Below are positions 19,136 to 26,304 of a DNA stretch of 64,000 bases, piece after piece (the stretch's first letter is position 1; each line of letters starts with the position of its first letter). The notes beneath the pieces were generated by a model. The model made no database searches. It saw nothing but the letters and a program-made list of their open reading frames with translations, and was not told the DNA's origin. The position numbers and the translations under genes were made by a program. Source of the stretch: Micromonospora sp. WMMD882. GTDB lineage: Bacteria > Actinomycetota > Actinomycetes > Mycobacteriales > Micromonosporaceae. The stretch is taken from NCBI RefSeq assembly GCF_027497255.1, contig NZ_CP114903.1, positions 186,001 through 250,000 on the forward strand. Reading direction: 5' to 3'.

Positions 19136-20641
19136 TCAGGCCGGGCCGACCCGGTCGGCGACGATGCGGGCGGAGAGGGTGACCATGGGCAGGCCGCCGC
19201 CCGGGTGGGTGGAGCCGCCCACCAGGTGCACCCCGTGCGCCGGGGCACGGTTCGCCGGCCGGAGCAGCCCGCCGGCCGTCCCGTAGATCGCCCCGCCCGG
19301 GGCGGCGGTGGCGGCGGCCAGGTCGGCGGGGGTGTGGATCTCCCGGAACAGCAGCCGGTCCCGTACGTCGACGCCGCGTTCGGCGAGCACGTCGAGGATC
19401 CGGTCCGCGTACGCCTCGGCGAGCCCCGGCCGACGCCAGTCCACCGCCGTCGCGGCGGCGCCGTGCCGGGCCGCGTTGACCAGCACGAACCACGCCTCGT
19501 GGTCGACGGGGCGCACCAACGGGTCGTCGGCCACGGTGACGAAGACCGTCGGGTCGGCGGCCGGACGGGCCCGTACCCCCCGCCCCGGGTCGCCGAACAC
19601 CGCGTCGAACTCGGCGTCGTAGTCGTCGGGGAAGAAGACCGTGTGATGGGCCGCCCCGGTCGTGCCGCGCACCCCGAGCAGCAGCACGAACCCGGCCAGG
19701 CTGCGGTCGGCGAGCCCGGCCAGCCGGCCCGGGCTGGGCAGCAGGTCCCGGTAGAGGGTCAGCGCGTCCACGTTCGCCACCACCACGTCGGCGGGGACGG
19801 GCGCGGCGACGCCGTCGAGGCGTACCCCGTGGACCCGGCCGCCGGCCGCGTCGATCCGGGTGACCGTGACGCCGGTCTGCACCACCACGCCCAGGTCCAG
19901 GCAGCGGGACAGCAGCGCGTCGGCGAGCGTGCCCAGCCCGCCGCGCAGGTACCAGCCCCCGAAGGCCAGCTCGGCGTAGGGGACGGCGACCAGCGCGGCC
20001 GGGGCGCGACGCGGGTCCGCGCCGGTGTAGGTGGCGTACCGGTCGAGCAGCATCCGCAGCCGCGGGTCGCCCAGGTGCCGCCGGCCCAGCCCGCGCAGGG
20101 TACGGCCGGGCGCGATCGCGGCGAGGTCGCCCAGCCGCCAGGCCAGCGACGCCAGGTCCCGGGGCGAGTCGATCGGCCGGCGCAGGATGTCCCGCCAGGA
20201 GGCGTCCCAGACCCGGCCGGCGCGCCGCCACAGGCCCCGCCAGTCGGCGGCGGCACGTTCACCGAACGCCGCGCCGATCCGCTCGGCGAACTCCACCGGG
20301 TCGGCGCAGGAGTCCAGGGCGACCCCGGCGCGGGCCCCGGCCGGGTCACCCGCCGGGAAGACGTGCCGGACGATCGGGTCGAGCGGGACCACGTCGAGGT
20401 ACTCGTCGAGTTTCGCGCCGGTGGCCTCGAACAGCTCGGTGAACACCTCGGGGAGGGTGAGCAGGCTCGGCCCGGTGTCGAAGTGGAACGCGCCGGCCGG
20501 GGTGTCGCGCACGTGCCGGCCGAGCTTGCCGCCGACCGTGTCGGCGCGTTCGAAGAGGGTGACCTCGTGTCCCGCGGCGGCCAGCCGGGCGGCGGCGGCC
20601 AGCCCACCGACCCCGGCGCCGACGACCACAACCCGAGCCAT
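19136..20641 (-). CDS. CrtI/CrtD-family carotenoid desaturase
   Basis: 501-aa FAD-dependent phytoene-desaturase family protein. The N-terminus ARVVVVGAGVGGLAAAARLA is the FAD-binding Rossmann fold, followed by FERADTVGGKLGRH and HFDTGPSLLTLPEVF. The C-terminal flavin motif reads HLVGGSTHPGGGLPMVTLSA; the GGGLPM form is closer, in my memory, to 1-hydroxycarotenoid 3,4-desaturases (CrtD) than to CrtI. It is the last gene of a five-gene operon with CruF-like and glycosyltransferase genes, which also suits a CrtD-like step on a hydroxylated psi end. ATG at 20641 follows AGGAGGG by 7 nt. The long frame upstream is not part of it. Confidence 0.85.
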   Translation of the reverse strand: MARVVVVGAGVGGLAAAARLAAAGHEVTLFERADTVGGKLGRHVRDTPAGAFHFDTGPSLLTLPEVFTELFEATGAKLDEYLDVVPLDPIVRHVFPAGDPAGARAGVALDSCADPVEFAERIGAAFGERAAADWRGLWRRAGRVWDASWRDILRRPIDSPRDLASLAWRLGDLAAIAPGRTLRGLGRRHLGDPRLRMLLDRYATYTGADPRRAPAALVAVPYAELAFGGWYLRGGLGTLADALLSRCLDLGVVVQTGVTVTRIDAAGGRVHGVRLDGVAAPVPADVVVANVDALTLYRDLLPSPGRLAGLADRSLAGFVLLLGVRGTTGAAHHTVFFPDDYDAEFDAVFGDPGRGVRARPAADPTVFVTVADDPLVRPVDHEAWFVLVNAARHGAAATAVDWRRPGLAEAYADRILDVLAERGVDVRDRLLFREIHTPADLAAATAAPGGAIYGTAGGLLRPANRAPAHGVHLVGGSTHPGGGLPMVTLSARIVADRVGPA

Positions 20642-20652
20642 GGCGAGCCCTC

Positions 20653-21795
20653 CTAGCCGACCGGGCGACCGCGCCAGGAGAGGCGGCGTCGCTTTCGCAG
20701 ATGGTACGACCGGATAGTCAGCCAACCGAGGACCACGACCGACGCGGGGTGGGCGAGCGCGTCGGGCCACCACCGACCGCCGGTCGCCCGGGCGGTGACC
20801 ACCCGCCCGGCCACGCCGAGCAGGTAGCCGGCGAACCCGAGCAGCGCCAGCGGCGTCGCCCCGGCGACCAGGGCGGCGACCGCGACCACCACCGGCGCGA
20901 CGTAGAGCAGGCCCAGCAGGGCGAGCACGGCCGCCGCCGCGGCCGGATGCCCGAACGAGGCCCACAGCGACTTGGTGTAGCCGTCCCGCAGTTGCGGCCA
21001 GTCCTCGTACATCCGGCAGGCGGCCAGCCGGGAGCCGTCGGCCAGGGCGATCCGTCCGCCGGCCCGCTTGACCGCACGGGCCAGCTCGACGTCCTCCAGC
21101 ACCCGGTCCCGCACCGCGGCGTGCCCGCCGGCCGCGTCGTACCCGGCCCGGTCCACCACCAGGAACTGCCCGCCGGCGGCGGCCAGCGACGGCCGCGTCG
21201 AGCGCTCCATCGCCCGCAGCGGCAGGAAGGTCAACCACAACCACTGCAACAGCGGCTGCGCCAGCCGGTCGGCCGCCGTCGCCACCAGGATCCTCGGGTA
21301 CGGCGACAGCAGCGTCACCCGGGCGGCGCGCAGCTCGGCCACGGCCGAGGCCACCGCGTACGGGGCGAGGACCACGTCGGCGTCGACGAAGACCAGGACC
21401 CCGGCCGCCGGATCGGCCCGCCGGGCGAGCTGGTGGCAGGCGTGCGGCTTGCCCAGCCAACCCGGCGGCAGGGCGTCCGCCCCGGTCAGCAGGGTGACCC
21501 GGGGGTCGCCGCCGGCCACGGCGCGCACCACGTCGGCGGTGCCGTCGCCGGAGCCGTCGTCGAGCACCACGATCCGCAGGCCGGGCACGCCGCGCTGGGC
21601 CAGCAGCGCCCGCAGGCACGGGGTGACCCGGGCCGCCTCGTCGCGCAGCGGCAGCAGCGCCGCCACCGGCTCGGTGACGTCGGCCGGGCGCGTGGTGGGG
21701 CGGCGCAGCCACCGACCCGCGTTGACCAGGGTGTGCCCGGTCAGCGCGCCGAGCACGGCCAGGACGGCCAGCGCGCCGGCGACCGTCGCGGTCAT
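20653..21795 (-). CDS. Family 2 glycosyltransferase, CruG-like
   Basis: 380-aa membrane-bound GT-A glycosyltransferase. One N-terminal helix (VAGALAVLAVLGALTG) is followed by the catalytic domain: VVLDDGSGDGTADVVRAV, the DXD-like VFVDADVVLAP, and EDVELARAVKRAGGRI. Three or so C-terminal helices follow (AAAVLALLGLLYVAPVVVAV and others). QWLWLTFLP stands where processive GT2 enzymes have QxxRW. Beside a CruF-like gene it is probably the enzyme that adds a sugar to a hydroxylated carotenoid end, as CruG does in cyanobacteria. Its start overlaps the stop of cruF by 4 nt, and the desaturase gene follows after 11 nt. Confidence 0.8.
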   Translation of the reverse strand: MTATVAGALAVLAVLGALTGHTLVNAGRWLRRPTTRPADVTEPVAALLPLRDEAARVTPCLRALLAQRGVPGLRIVVLDDGSGDGTADVVRAVAGGDPRVTLLTGADALPPGWLGKPHACHQLARRADPAAGVLVFVDADVVLAPYAVASAVAELRAARVTLLSPYPRILVATAADRLAQPLLQWLWLTFLPLRAMERSTRPSLAAAGGQFLVVDRAGYDAAGGHAAVRDRVLEDVELARAVKRAGGRIALADGSRLAACRMYEDWPQLRDGYTKSLWASFGHPAAAAAVLALLGLLYVAPVVVAVAALVAGATPLALLGFAGYLLGVAGRVVTARATGGRWWPDALAHPASVVVLGWLTIRSYHLRKRRRLSWRGRPVG

Positions 21796-22754
21796 GCCGT
21801 GGTGTCCACCGGCCGGGTCTGCGGTCCCGGGCCGCCGTCCCCGCCCCGGCGGCTGCCGTCGTCCCGGCCGTTCCCGCCGTCGTGTCGGGGGTCGCCGTCG
21901 TGCCGGTCGTCGCTCCGGCGTCGGAGGGCGCCGCGCAGCAGGGTGACGGTCAGCGGCGCCGCCGCTACCGCCATGCCGGCCGCCCCCCACAGCGCCGAGG
22001 CGGGCAGGTCGAGGAAGACCGCGTGGGCGAGCACGCTGGAGAAGTACGTCCACAGGTACAGCGCGTACATCGGCTGGTCGGCGGGGCCGGTCCCGGCGAC
22101 GGCCGGACCGGCCAGCGGACGCAGCAGGCTCGTCAGCAGCACCCCGAACAGCAGCCAGCCGAGATAGTTGGTGACCGGGATGCCGGGCAGGCCGGGCAGG
22201 GCCGGGACGGCGTCACGCCAACGCCAGTACCCCTCGGCGACCATCTGCGGATCGAGGAAGAGATCCCAGGCGGCCAGGCCGACGGCGGCCAGCGCGATCC
22301 GCCCGACGCCGGGGCGGACCAGCCGGACCGCGGTGAGCCACGCCGGCCAGGCCATCCAGGTCCAGGCCAGGGGGATGACCAGCGGCACTCCGGCGAGCTT
22401 CGGCCCCAGCTCGCCGGAGTAGTCGTAGGTGCCGAACGGGAAACCGGTCGCCACCCCCAGCGCCTCGATCGCGAAGCCGCCGCCGGTGGCGACCGCGACC
22501 AGCGCCGCCGCCGTCCGGGGCCCCCGGGTGAGCAGGGCGTGGCTCACCGAGAGGAGGTACCCGAGGACGACCGTGGCCACGGTCAGCGCGGCTCGGGCGC
22601 CCCCGCCGGTCAACGGGTAGCCGATCTGCGCGAGCACCAGCGCCGCGAACAACGCCCAGGGCGTACGGCGGGCCAGCGCCGTGTACCCACGGGGGTGGGC
22701 GGCGGCCGGGGCGGGACGGCGCGGGTCGACGCCGGCGGGCCGTTCGCCGGTCAC
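21792..22754 (-). CDS. cruF: CruF-like carotenoid 1',2'-hydratase (DUF422)
   Basis: 320-aa polytopic membrane protein of the carotenoid biosynthesis / DUF422 family. Helices and loops carry GGGFAIEALGVATGFPFGTYDYS, VPLVIPLAWTWMAWPAWL, AAWDLFLDPQMVAEGYW and VTNYLGWLLFGVL, all family marks. CruF and bisanhydrobacterioruberin hydratase add water across the terminal double bond of psi-end carotenoids, giving a 1'-hydroxyl for later glycosylation. The C-terminal 50 residues are a hydrophilic Asp/Arg/Gly tail. GTG at 22754 overlaps the stop of the acetyltransferase gene (GTGA), and its stop overlaps the glycosyltransferase start, so the three are translationally coupled. Confidence 0.82.
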   Translation of the reverse strand: MTGERPAGVDPRRPAPAAAHPRGYTALARRTPWALFAALVLAQIGYPLTGGGARAALTVATVVLGYLLSVSHALLTRGPRTAAALVAVATGGGFAIEALGVATGFPFGTYDYSGELGPKLAGVPLVIPLAWTWMAWPAWLTAVRLVRPGVGRIALAAVGLAAWDLFLDPQMVAEGYWRWRDAVPALPGLPGIPVTNYLGWLLFGVLLTSLLRPLAGPAVAGTGPADQPMYALYLWTYFSSVLAHAVFLDLPASALWGAAGMAVAAAPLTVTLLRGALRRRSDDRHDGDPRHDGGNGRDDGSRRGGDGGPGPQTRPVDTTA

Positions 22755-23473
22755 GACGCTGGCGGCCCGGCGACCGCCGGCGGCCCGGCGGTGGCGGCGC
22801 TGGCCGGGTCGGCGGTGGCGCTGGCCGGGTCGGCGGTGGCGCTGGCCGGGTCGGCGGTGGCGCTGGCCGGGTCGGCGGTGGCGCGGGTGGCGCTGGCGGG
22901 CGCGGCGCCGGCGGGCGGCGGGGTGGTGCTCGGCGGGGGCAGCGGGAGGGTCCGGCCGAGCACGCCGAACGCGCGTTCGTCGCCCGGGAAGTGGAAGTCA
23001 CGCAGCAGGTCGACGAAGCCGAACCGGCGGTAGAGCCGCCAGGCGCGGGAACGCTGCTCGTCGGCCTCCGGCGTGGACAGCAGGGTGGTGCCCCCCTCGG
23101 CCATGGTGAGCAGCGCCCGGAGCTGCCCCGCGCCGAGGCCGTGCCCCTGGGCGGTCGGCCGGACGTGCAGCTCCACCACCTCGAAGCAGTCGGTGAGCCA
23201 GATCCGGCGCTGCGCCGGGGCGAGGGCCCGGGCGACCTGGTCGTGCCACCACTGGCCGGGCATGCCGAGGTAGCCGTACCCGAAACCGGCCAGGTGGCCG
23301 TCCCGGGTCAGGCTGGCGACCGCGCGGAAGCCCGGCCGGCGGACGTGGGTGGCGATGTAGCCGCGCCGGGACTCCAGCAGGTCCGGGCGGTACCCCATCG
23401 CCTCGCCGTAGACGGCGACCACGTCGTCCAACCGCCGGACGAGATCGTCCGGTGTCCACCGCACCAACCTCAT
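22751..23473 (-). CDS. GNAT acetyltransferase with repeat tail
   Basis: 240-aa protein. Residues about 1-185 are a GNAT fold: FEVVELHVRPTAQGHGLGAGQL is the acetyl-CoA binding motif with the Q-x-x-G-x-G loop, and WRLYRRFGFVDL is the usual late segment. After about residue 190 comes a Pro-rich linker and the 7-residue repeat ATADPAS four times, encoded by a 21-bp tandem repeat. Substrate unknown. It sits in the middle of a carotenoid operon and overlaps both neighbours by 4 nt, so it is made with them, though an acetylation step in the pathway is not evident. Cytoplasmic. Confidence 0.8.
   Translation of the reverse strand: MRLVRWTPDDLVRRLDDVVAVYGEAMGYRPDLLESRRGYIATHVRRPGFRAVASLTRDGHLAGFGYGYLGMPGQWWHDQVARALAPAQRRIWLTDCFEVVELHVRPTAQGHGLGAGQLRALLTMAEGGTTLLSTPEADEQRSRAWRLYRRFGFVDLLRDFHFPGDERAFGVLGRTLPLPPPSTTPPPAGAAPASATRATADPASATADPASATADPASATADPASAATAGPPAVAGPPAS
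22799..22882 (-). repeat. 21-bp tandem repeat encoding ATADPAS
   Basis: Four near-perfect copies of a unit beginning gctggccgggtcggcggt lie inside the 3' part of the acetyltransferase gene. The length is a multiple of three, so gain or loss of copies keeps the frame and lengthens or shortens only the C-terminal tail. Confidence 0.88.
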
Positions 23474-24228
23474 GCGCGTCCGCCTTCCACCGTCTCCGTG
23501 TCGCCGTCAGCGGTCCAGCCCAGCACCGTCCGGTCACCGACCACGGCGGTCACCTCGAACCGGGCGAACAGCTCCTCCGCGTACCAGCTCTCGGCAGGGG
23601 TGCGGGCGATCGCGGCCCGGTGCTCGGGGTGACGGTACGCGAACGCGACCAGGCTCGCCGGGTCACGCCACAGACTGACCGTGCCCTGCCAACCGAGCGG
23701 GGCCTCGCCGACCCCGAACCGGGCCAGCAGGCCCGGCGCCTCCCGCAGCGCGGCGGCCACCGGGGGGACCGCCCGCCAGAAGGTGACCGCCCGGCGGGGC
23801 CGCAGCCGGGCCCGGGTCAGCGCCAGCACCGGCCCGGCCACCCGACCGCCCGCCGGGTCGCCGAAGGGCCGCCGCCCGGACCACTCGCCCCGGCTGGCCA
23901 CCGGCCGCAGGTCGAGCCGGACGGCGGACCGGGCCAGCCGGGCCCAGGACCGACCGACCGGTGCGTCGTCGAAGCCGGCCGCCGCGTCCGCCGACTCCCA
24001 CACGGTCAGCGCCGCCCAGCGGGTCGGGTCGACGTCGTCCGGGCCGAAACCGACGCCCGTGCCGGTGCCGAGCAGCTTGCCGAAACGTACGCCGTCGGTG
24101 GCGCGCAGCCGGCGCGGGCCGAACGCCATCCGGGGCAGCACCCGGGGCAGGTCGGCCCGGCGCACCCGCCAGACGTGCAGGGTGACCAGCTCGGGCACGC
24201 GCTCCGGGCCGGTGGTCGCCCCGGTCAC
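23470..24228 (-). CDS. CrtA-like (spheroidene monooxygenase family) protein
   Basis: 252-aa protein matching the CrtA family as I recall it: LVTLHVWRVRRADLPRVL, RFGKLLGTGTGVGF, RWAALTVWES, RGEWSGRRPF, TRARLRPRRAVTFWRAVPP, GEAPLGWQGTVSLW and SWYAEELFARF. In Rhodobacter, CrtA is a haem monooxygenase that oxidises C-2 of acyclic carotenoids. Here it is probably the first gene of an operon with acetyltransferase, CruF-like, glycosyltransferase and CrtD-like genes; its stop overlaps the next ATG. A role in putting oxygen at C-2' of the hydrated end is therefore plausible. The start is uncertain: GTG at 24228 is given, GTG at 24198 is the alternative. Confidence 0.75.
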   Translation of the reverse strand: MTGATTGPERVPELVTLHVWRVRRADLPRVLPRMAFGPRRLRATDGVRFGKLLGTGTGVGFGPDDVDPTRWAALTVWESADAAAGFDDAPVGRSWARLARSAVRLDLRPVASRGEWSGRRPFGDPAGGRVAGPVLALTRARLRPRRAVTFWRAVPPVAAALREAPGLLARFGVGEAPLGWQGTVSLWRDPASLVAFAYRHPEHRAAIARTPAESWYAEELFARFEVTAVVGDRTVLGWTADGDTETVEGGRA

Positions 24229-24356
24229 GCCACCCCGACGGTCGCCTCGACGGCGCTGTGCGCGCCAGGCGTCGCCCGTACGGTGGGATGTGGTCGCATG
24301 CCGGCCATTGTTCCTGGTCCGCCTCGGCGGGGCACCCCCGGGCACGCTTGGCGCGC

Positions 24357-25328
24357 TCAGGTCCGGGAGGGGACCGGTCCCACCACCTCGGGCGGCGCGG
24401 GGTGAGCCGTCCCGGCGGGGGCGACCCGGGCGGTCTCGGCCAGGGCCACCCCGACCAGCACCAAAGCGCCGCCGGTGAGCTGGGCGGGGTTGAGGGCCTC
24501 GGTCGCGCCCAGGGCCACCCAGGCCACCGCCGAGGCGAGCACCGGCTCGACCATGCCGACGATCCCGACGCTCGTCGCCGGCAGGTGCCGCATCGCCCCG
24601 GCCACCAGCAGGTACGGCGCCACCGAGCCGAGCAGCACCACGTACCCGAGCAGCGCCACCACGGGCACGCCCTGACTGGAGTCGCCGAGCGGCGTCCAGT
24701 CGCCGACCCCGGTGACCACCCGGGTGAGCAGGCCGGCCACCGCGGCGGCCCCGAACGCCCAGGTGCAGAGCGAGACGGTGTCCCGCTTCTCGACCCCGCG
24801 CGCGCCGAGCAGGTAGTACAGCGCGAGGAAGAGCGCCGCGCCGAGCCCGGCCAGCACGCCGAGGCCGTCGAGCTTCGGATCGCCCCAGACCTCGGCGACG
24901 CAGGCCAGACCGACCAGGCTCAACGCCAGCCCGGCCCAGAGCCGGGAGCGCACCGGCTGCCGTTGGCCGAAGCGGGCCCAGAGGGCGACCAGCAGCGGAG
25001 CGGAGTACTCGAAGAGCAGGCCGATGCCGACCGGCAGTCGGGAGATGGCGACGAAGTAGAGCATCGGCACCAGGAAGAAGCCGGTCAGCCCGTACCCGAC
25101 CAGCAGCGGGATCTGCCGGGCGGTGACCCGCAGCCGACGCGGCCCGGGGCGCAGCAGCAGGCTCAGCGCCAGCAGGACGCCGAACGCCCCGATCGCCCGC
25201 AGCAGGGTGAGCTGTGGCGCGTCGACGCCGGCGCGGAGCACCAGCTTGGAGACGGTGCCGTTGACCGCGAAGAGCGCCCCTGAGGCGAGCACCATGACGA
25301 TGCCGAGGGCGGGGCGGGGAGAGATCAC
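24357..25328 (-). CDS. EamA-family (DMT) transporter
   Basis: 323-aa membrane protein with ten predicted helices in two EamA repeats, the first starting LGIVMVLASGALFAVNGTVSK and the second near GLGVLAGLGAALFLALYYLLG. The end of each repeat has the usual pattern: LFEYSAPLLVALWARF and GMVEPVLASAVAWVALGA. Relatives export amino acids, nucleobases or other metabolites; the substrate cannot be read. The hydrophilic tail is Pro/Ala-rich. GTG at 25328 has TACCCT (minus, 25336-25341) 7 nt upstream, so it is probably leaderless. It diverges from the SOS operon and is separated from the carotenoid operon by about 130 bp. Confidence 0.85.
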   Translation of the reverse strand: MISPRPALGIVMVLASGALFAVNGTVSKLVLRAGVDAPQLTLLRAIGAFGVLLALSLLLRPGPRRLRVTARQIPLLVGYGLTGFFLVPMLYFVAISRLPVGIGLLFEYSAPLLVALWARFGQRQPVRSRLWAGLALSLVGLACVAEVWGDPKLDGLGVLAGLGAALFLALYYLLGARGVEKRDTVSLCTWAFGAAAVAGLLTRVVTGVGDWTPLGDSSQGVPVVALLGYVVLLGSVAPYLLVAGAMRHLPATSVGIVGMVEPVLASAVAWVALGATEALNPAQLTGGALVLVGVALAETARVAPAGTAHPAPPEVVGPVPSRT

Positions 25329-25366
25329 GCCGGTGAGGGTATCGAGTCGACGGGCCAGGTCACACG

Positions 25367-25395
25367 TTGCGTTTTTCCCGGCGGCAGGGTGTACT
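25367..25395 (+). promoter_or_regulatory. Candidate promoter of the mutasome operon
   Basis: TTGCGT (25367-25372), a 17-nt spacer, and TGTACT (25390-25395). The predicted start near 25402 falls just before the LexA-type box, a good geometry for repression. Confidence 0.5.
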
Positions 25396-25408
25396 GTCAG
25401 CAGTGGTT

Positions 25409-25423
25409 AGAACGGGTGTTCGA
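25409..25423. promoter_or_regulatory. LexA (SOS) box
   Basis: aGAACgggtGTTCga fits the Gram-positive/actinobacterial SOS box (GAAC, four bases, GTTC, with flanking A/T). It is the only such site noticed in the window and lies upstream of genes for an SOS translesion complex, so LexA control is very likely. Confidence 0.75.
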
Positions 25424-25758
25424 TAGATCGGACGCCGGTTCCCACCCAGCCTGGGAGGGTGTTTCGCGGCTCCACTCCCAGCGAGGTGCGGTTCCGCGGA
25501 CCGCACCGGGCGCCGGGCAGTCGCGAGCCCGGTCCCGTCAGGCGGGTTCGTCGCCCGCCGCCCACGACCCCCGGGCGGCGGGCGACGAACCCGCCGGTCA
25601 CGCCGGCCGGGTGTGGTGTGGGGAAGCGTCCACACCCGGCCGGCCGCACCGGGTGCGTCTTCCTCCGCACCACCAGACCAGCGGCGGTGTCTCCGGGTGG
25701 ATCCCCAGATCCGTTCCGGGTCACGCGGCCGTCCCGGCGACGCGGAGGAGACAGTCCC
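25424..25758 (+). other. Structured leader with three consecutive hairpins
   Basis: This roughly 335-nt untranslated stretch lies between the SOS box and the first gene of the mutasome operon. It holds three hairpins in a row: 8 bp (25485-25492 with 25500-25507), 23 bp perfect (25541-25563 with 25573-25595, 9-nt loop), and 14 bp perfect (25603-25616 with 25630-25643, 13-nt loop). An open frame crosses it but encodes an Arg/Pro-rich string of no known type. It could be a terminator or attenuator, an mRNA stability element, or an independent small RNA. Confidence 0.6.
25541..25595. terminator. 23-bp perfect stem-loop in the SOS leader
   Basis: ggcgggttcgtcgcccgccg plus ccc (25541-25563) is exactly complementary to 25573-25595, with loop acgaccccc. 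No U tract follows. If it terminates, transcription of the mutasome operon would need readthrough; if not, it is a very stable leader fold. Confidence 0.55.
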
Positions 25759-26208
25759 ATGCCGTCCCATCCGGCACCGGCACCCACGGTGCCCGCGCAC
25801 ATGCTGCCGCACCGCACCCCCACCCAGTTGCTCGCCGTGGCCCGCCGCGGCCTGGTCGAGGCCGCCCAGACCCGTCCCGACGGGCTGCGTTACGCCGCCG
25901 CCCACCTCGCGGCGCTGCGCGCGGCGGCGGCCCTGCTGGCCGCCCGGGCCCGGCCCGCCCCCGCCCGGCGTAACCGGATCACCAGCGTCTGGGTCCTGCT
26001 CACCGGCGTCGCCCCCGAGTTGGGCGAGTGGGCGACCTTCTTCGCCGCCGGCGCCGGCCGGCGGGCCGCCGCCGAGGCCGGCATCCCCCGGGTGGTCACC
26101 GCCCGCGAGGCCGACGACCTGCTCCGGGCCGCCGAGCAGTTCGTCCTGGTGGTGGAGACGACGCTCGGCCTGCCGCACCAGCCGGCCCTCGACGGGCTCG
26201 CCGCCTGA
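25759..26208 (+). CDS. SAV_6107-family HEPN domain protein
   Basis: 149-aa mostly helical protein of the SAV_6107 HEPN family, which I recall as common beside imuA/imuB/dnaE2 in actinobacteria. It begins with a Pro/His-rich tail, then TPTQLLAVARRGLVEAAQTR, a helix with RYAAAH (R44 to H49), and the late stretch VTAREADDLLRAAEQFVLVVE. RYAAAH has the R-x4-H spacing of catalytic HEPN ribonucleases, although it lies earlier than usual. ATG at 25759 follows GGAGGAG by 8 nt. As first gene behind the SOS box it is presumably made with the mutasome after DNA damage. RNase, DNA-binding or purely structural roles are all possible. Confidence 0.75.
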   Translation: MPSHPAPAPTVPAHMLPHRTPTQLLAVARRGLVEAAQTRPDGLRYAAAHLAALRAAAALLAARARPAPARRNRITSVWVLLTGVAPELGEWATFFAAGAGRRAAAEAGIPRVVTAREADDLLRAAEQFVLVVETTLGLPHQPALDGLAA

Positions 26209-26255
26209 CCGCGCCGCGCCCGTCGGGCCCGTCCCGGCCACTCACCACCGATTCC

Positions 26256-26290
26256 GGTACGACGACACGTGATCCAGGTACGACGACACG
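26256..26290 (+). repeat. 14-bp direct repeat before imuA
   Basis: ggtacgacgacacg occurs at 26256-26269 and 26277-26290, two helical turns (21 bp) apart, in the 96-bp gap between the HEPN gene and imuA. It might be a regulator site or chance duplication. Confidence 0.45.
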
Positions 26291-26304
26291 ACGGGGAGCT
26301 GTCC

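Noticed and set aside
25459-25758. N-terminal extension of the HEPN protein through the structured leader
   Set aside because: The frame is open but encodes an Arg/Pro-rich string across three perfect hairpins; ATG 25759 has a strong binding site and begins near the domain.
25389-25973. Separate + strand gene over the SOS box and leader
   Set aside because: It overlaps the promoter, box and hairpins and runs out of frame into the HEPN gene; no family likeness.
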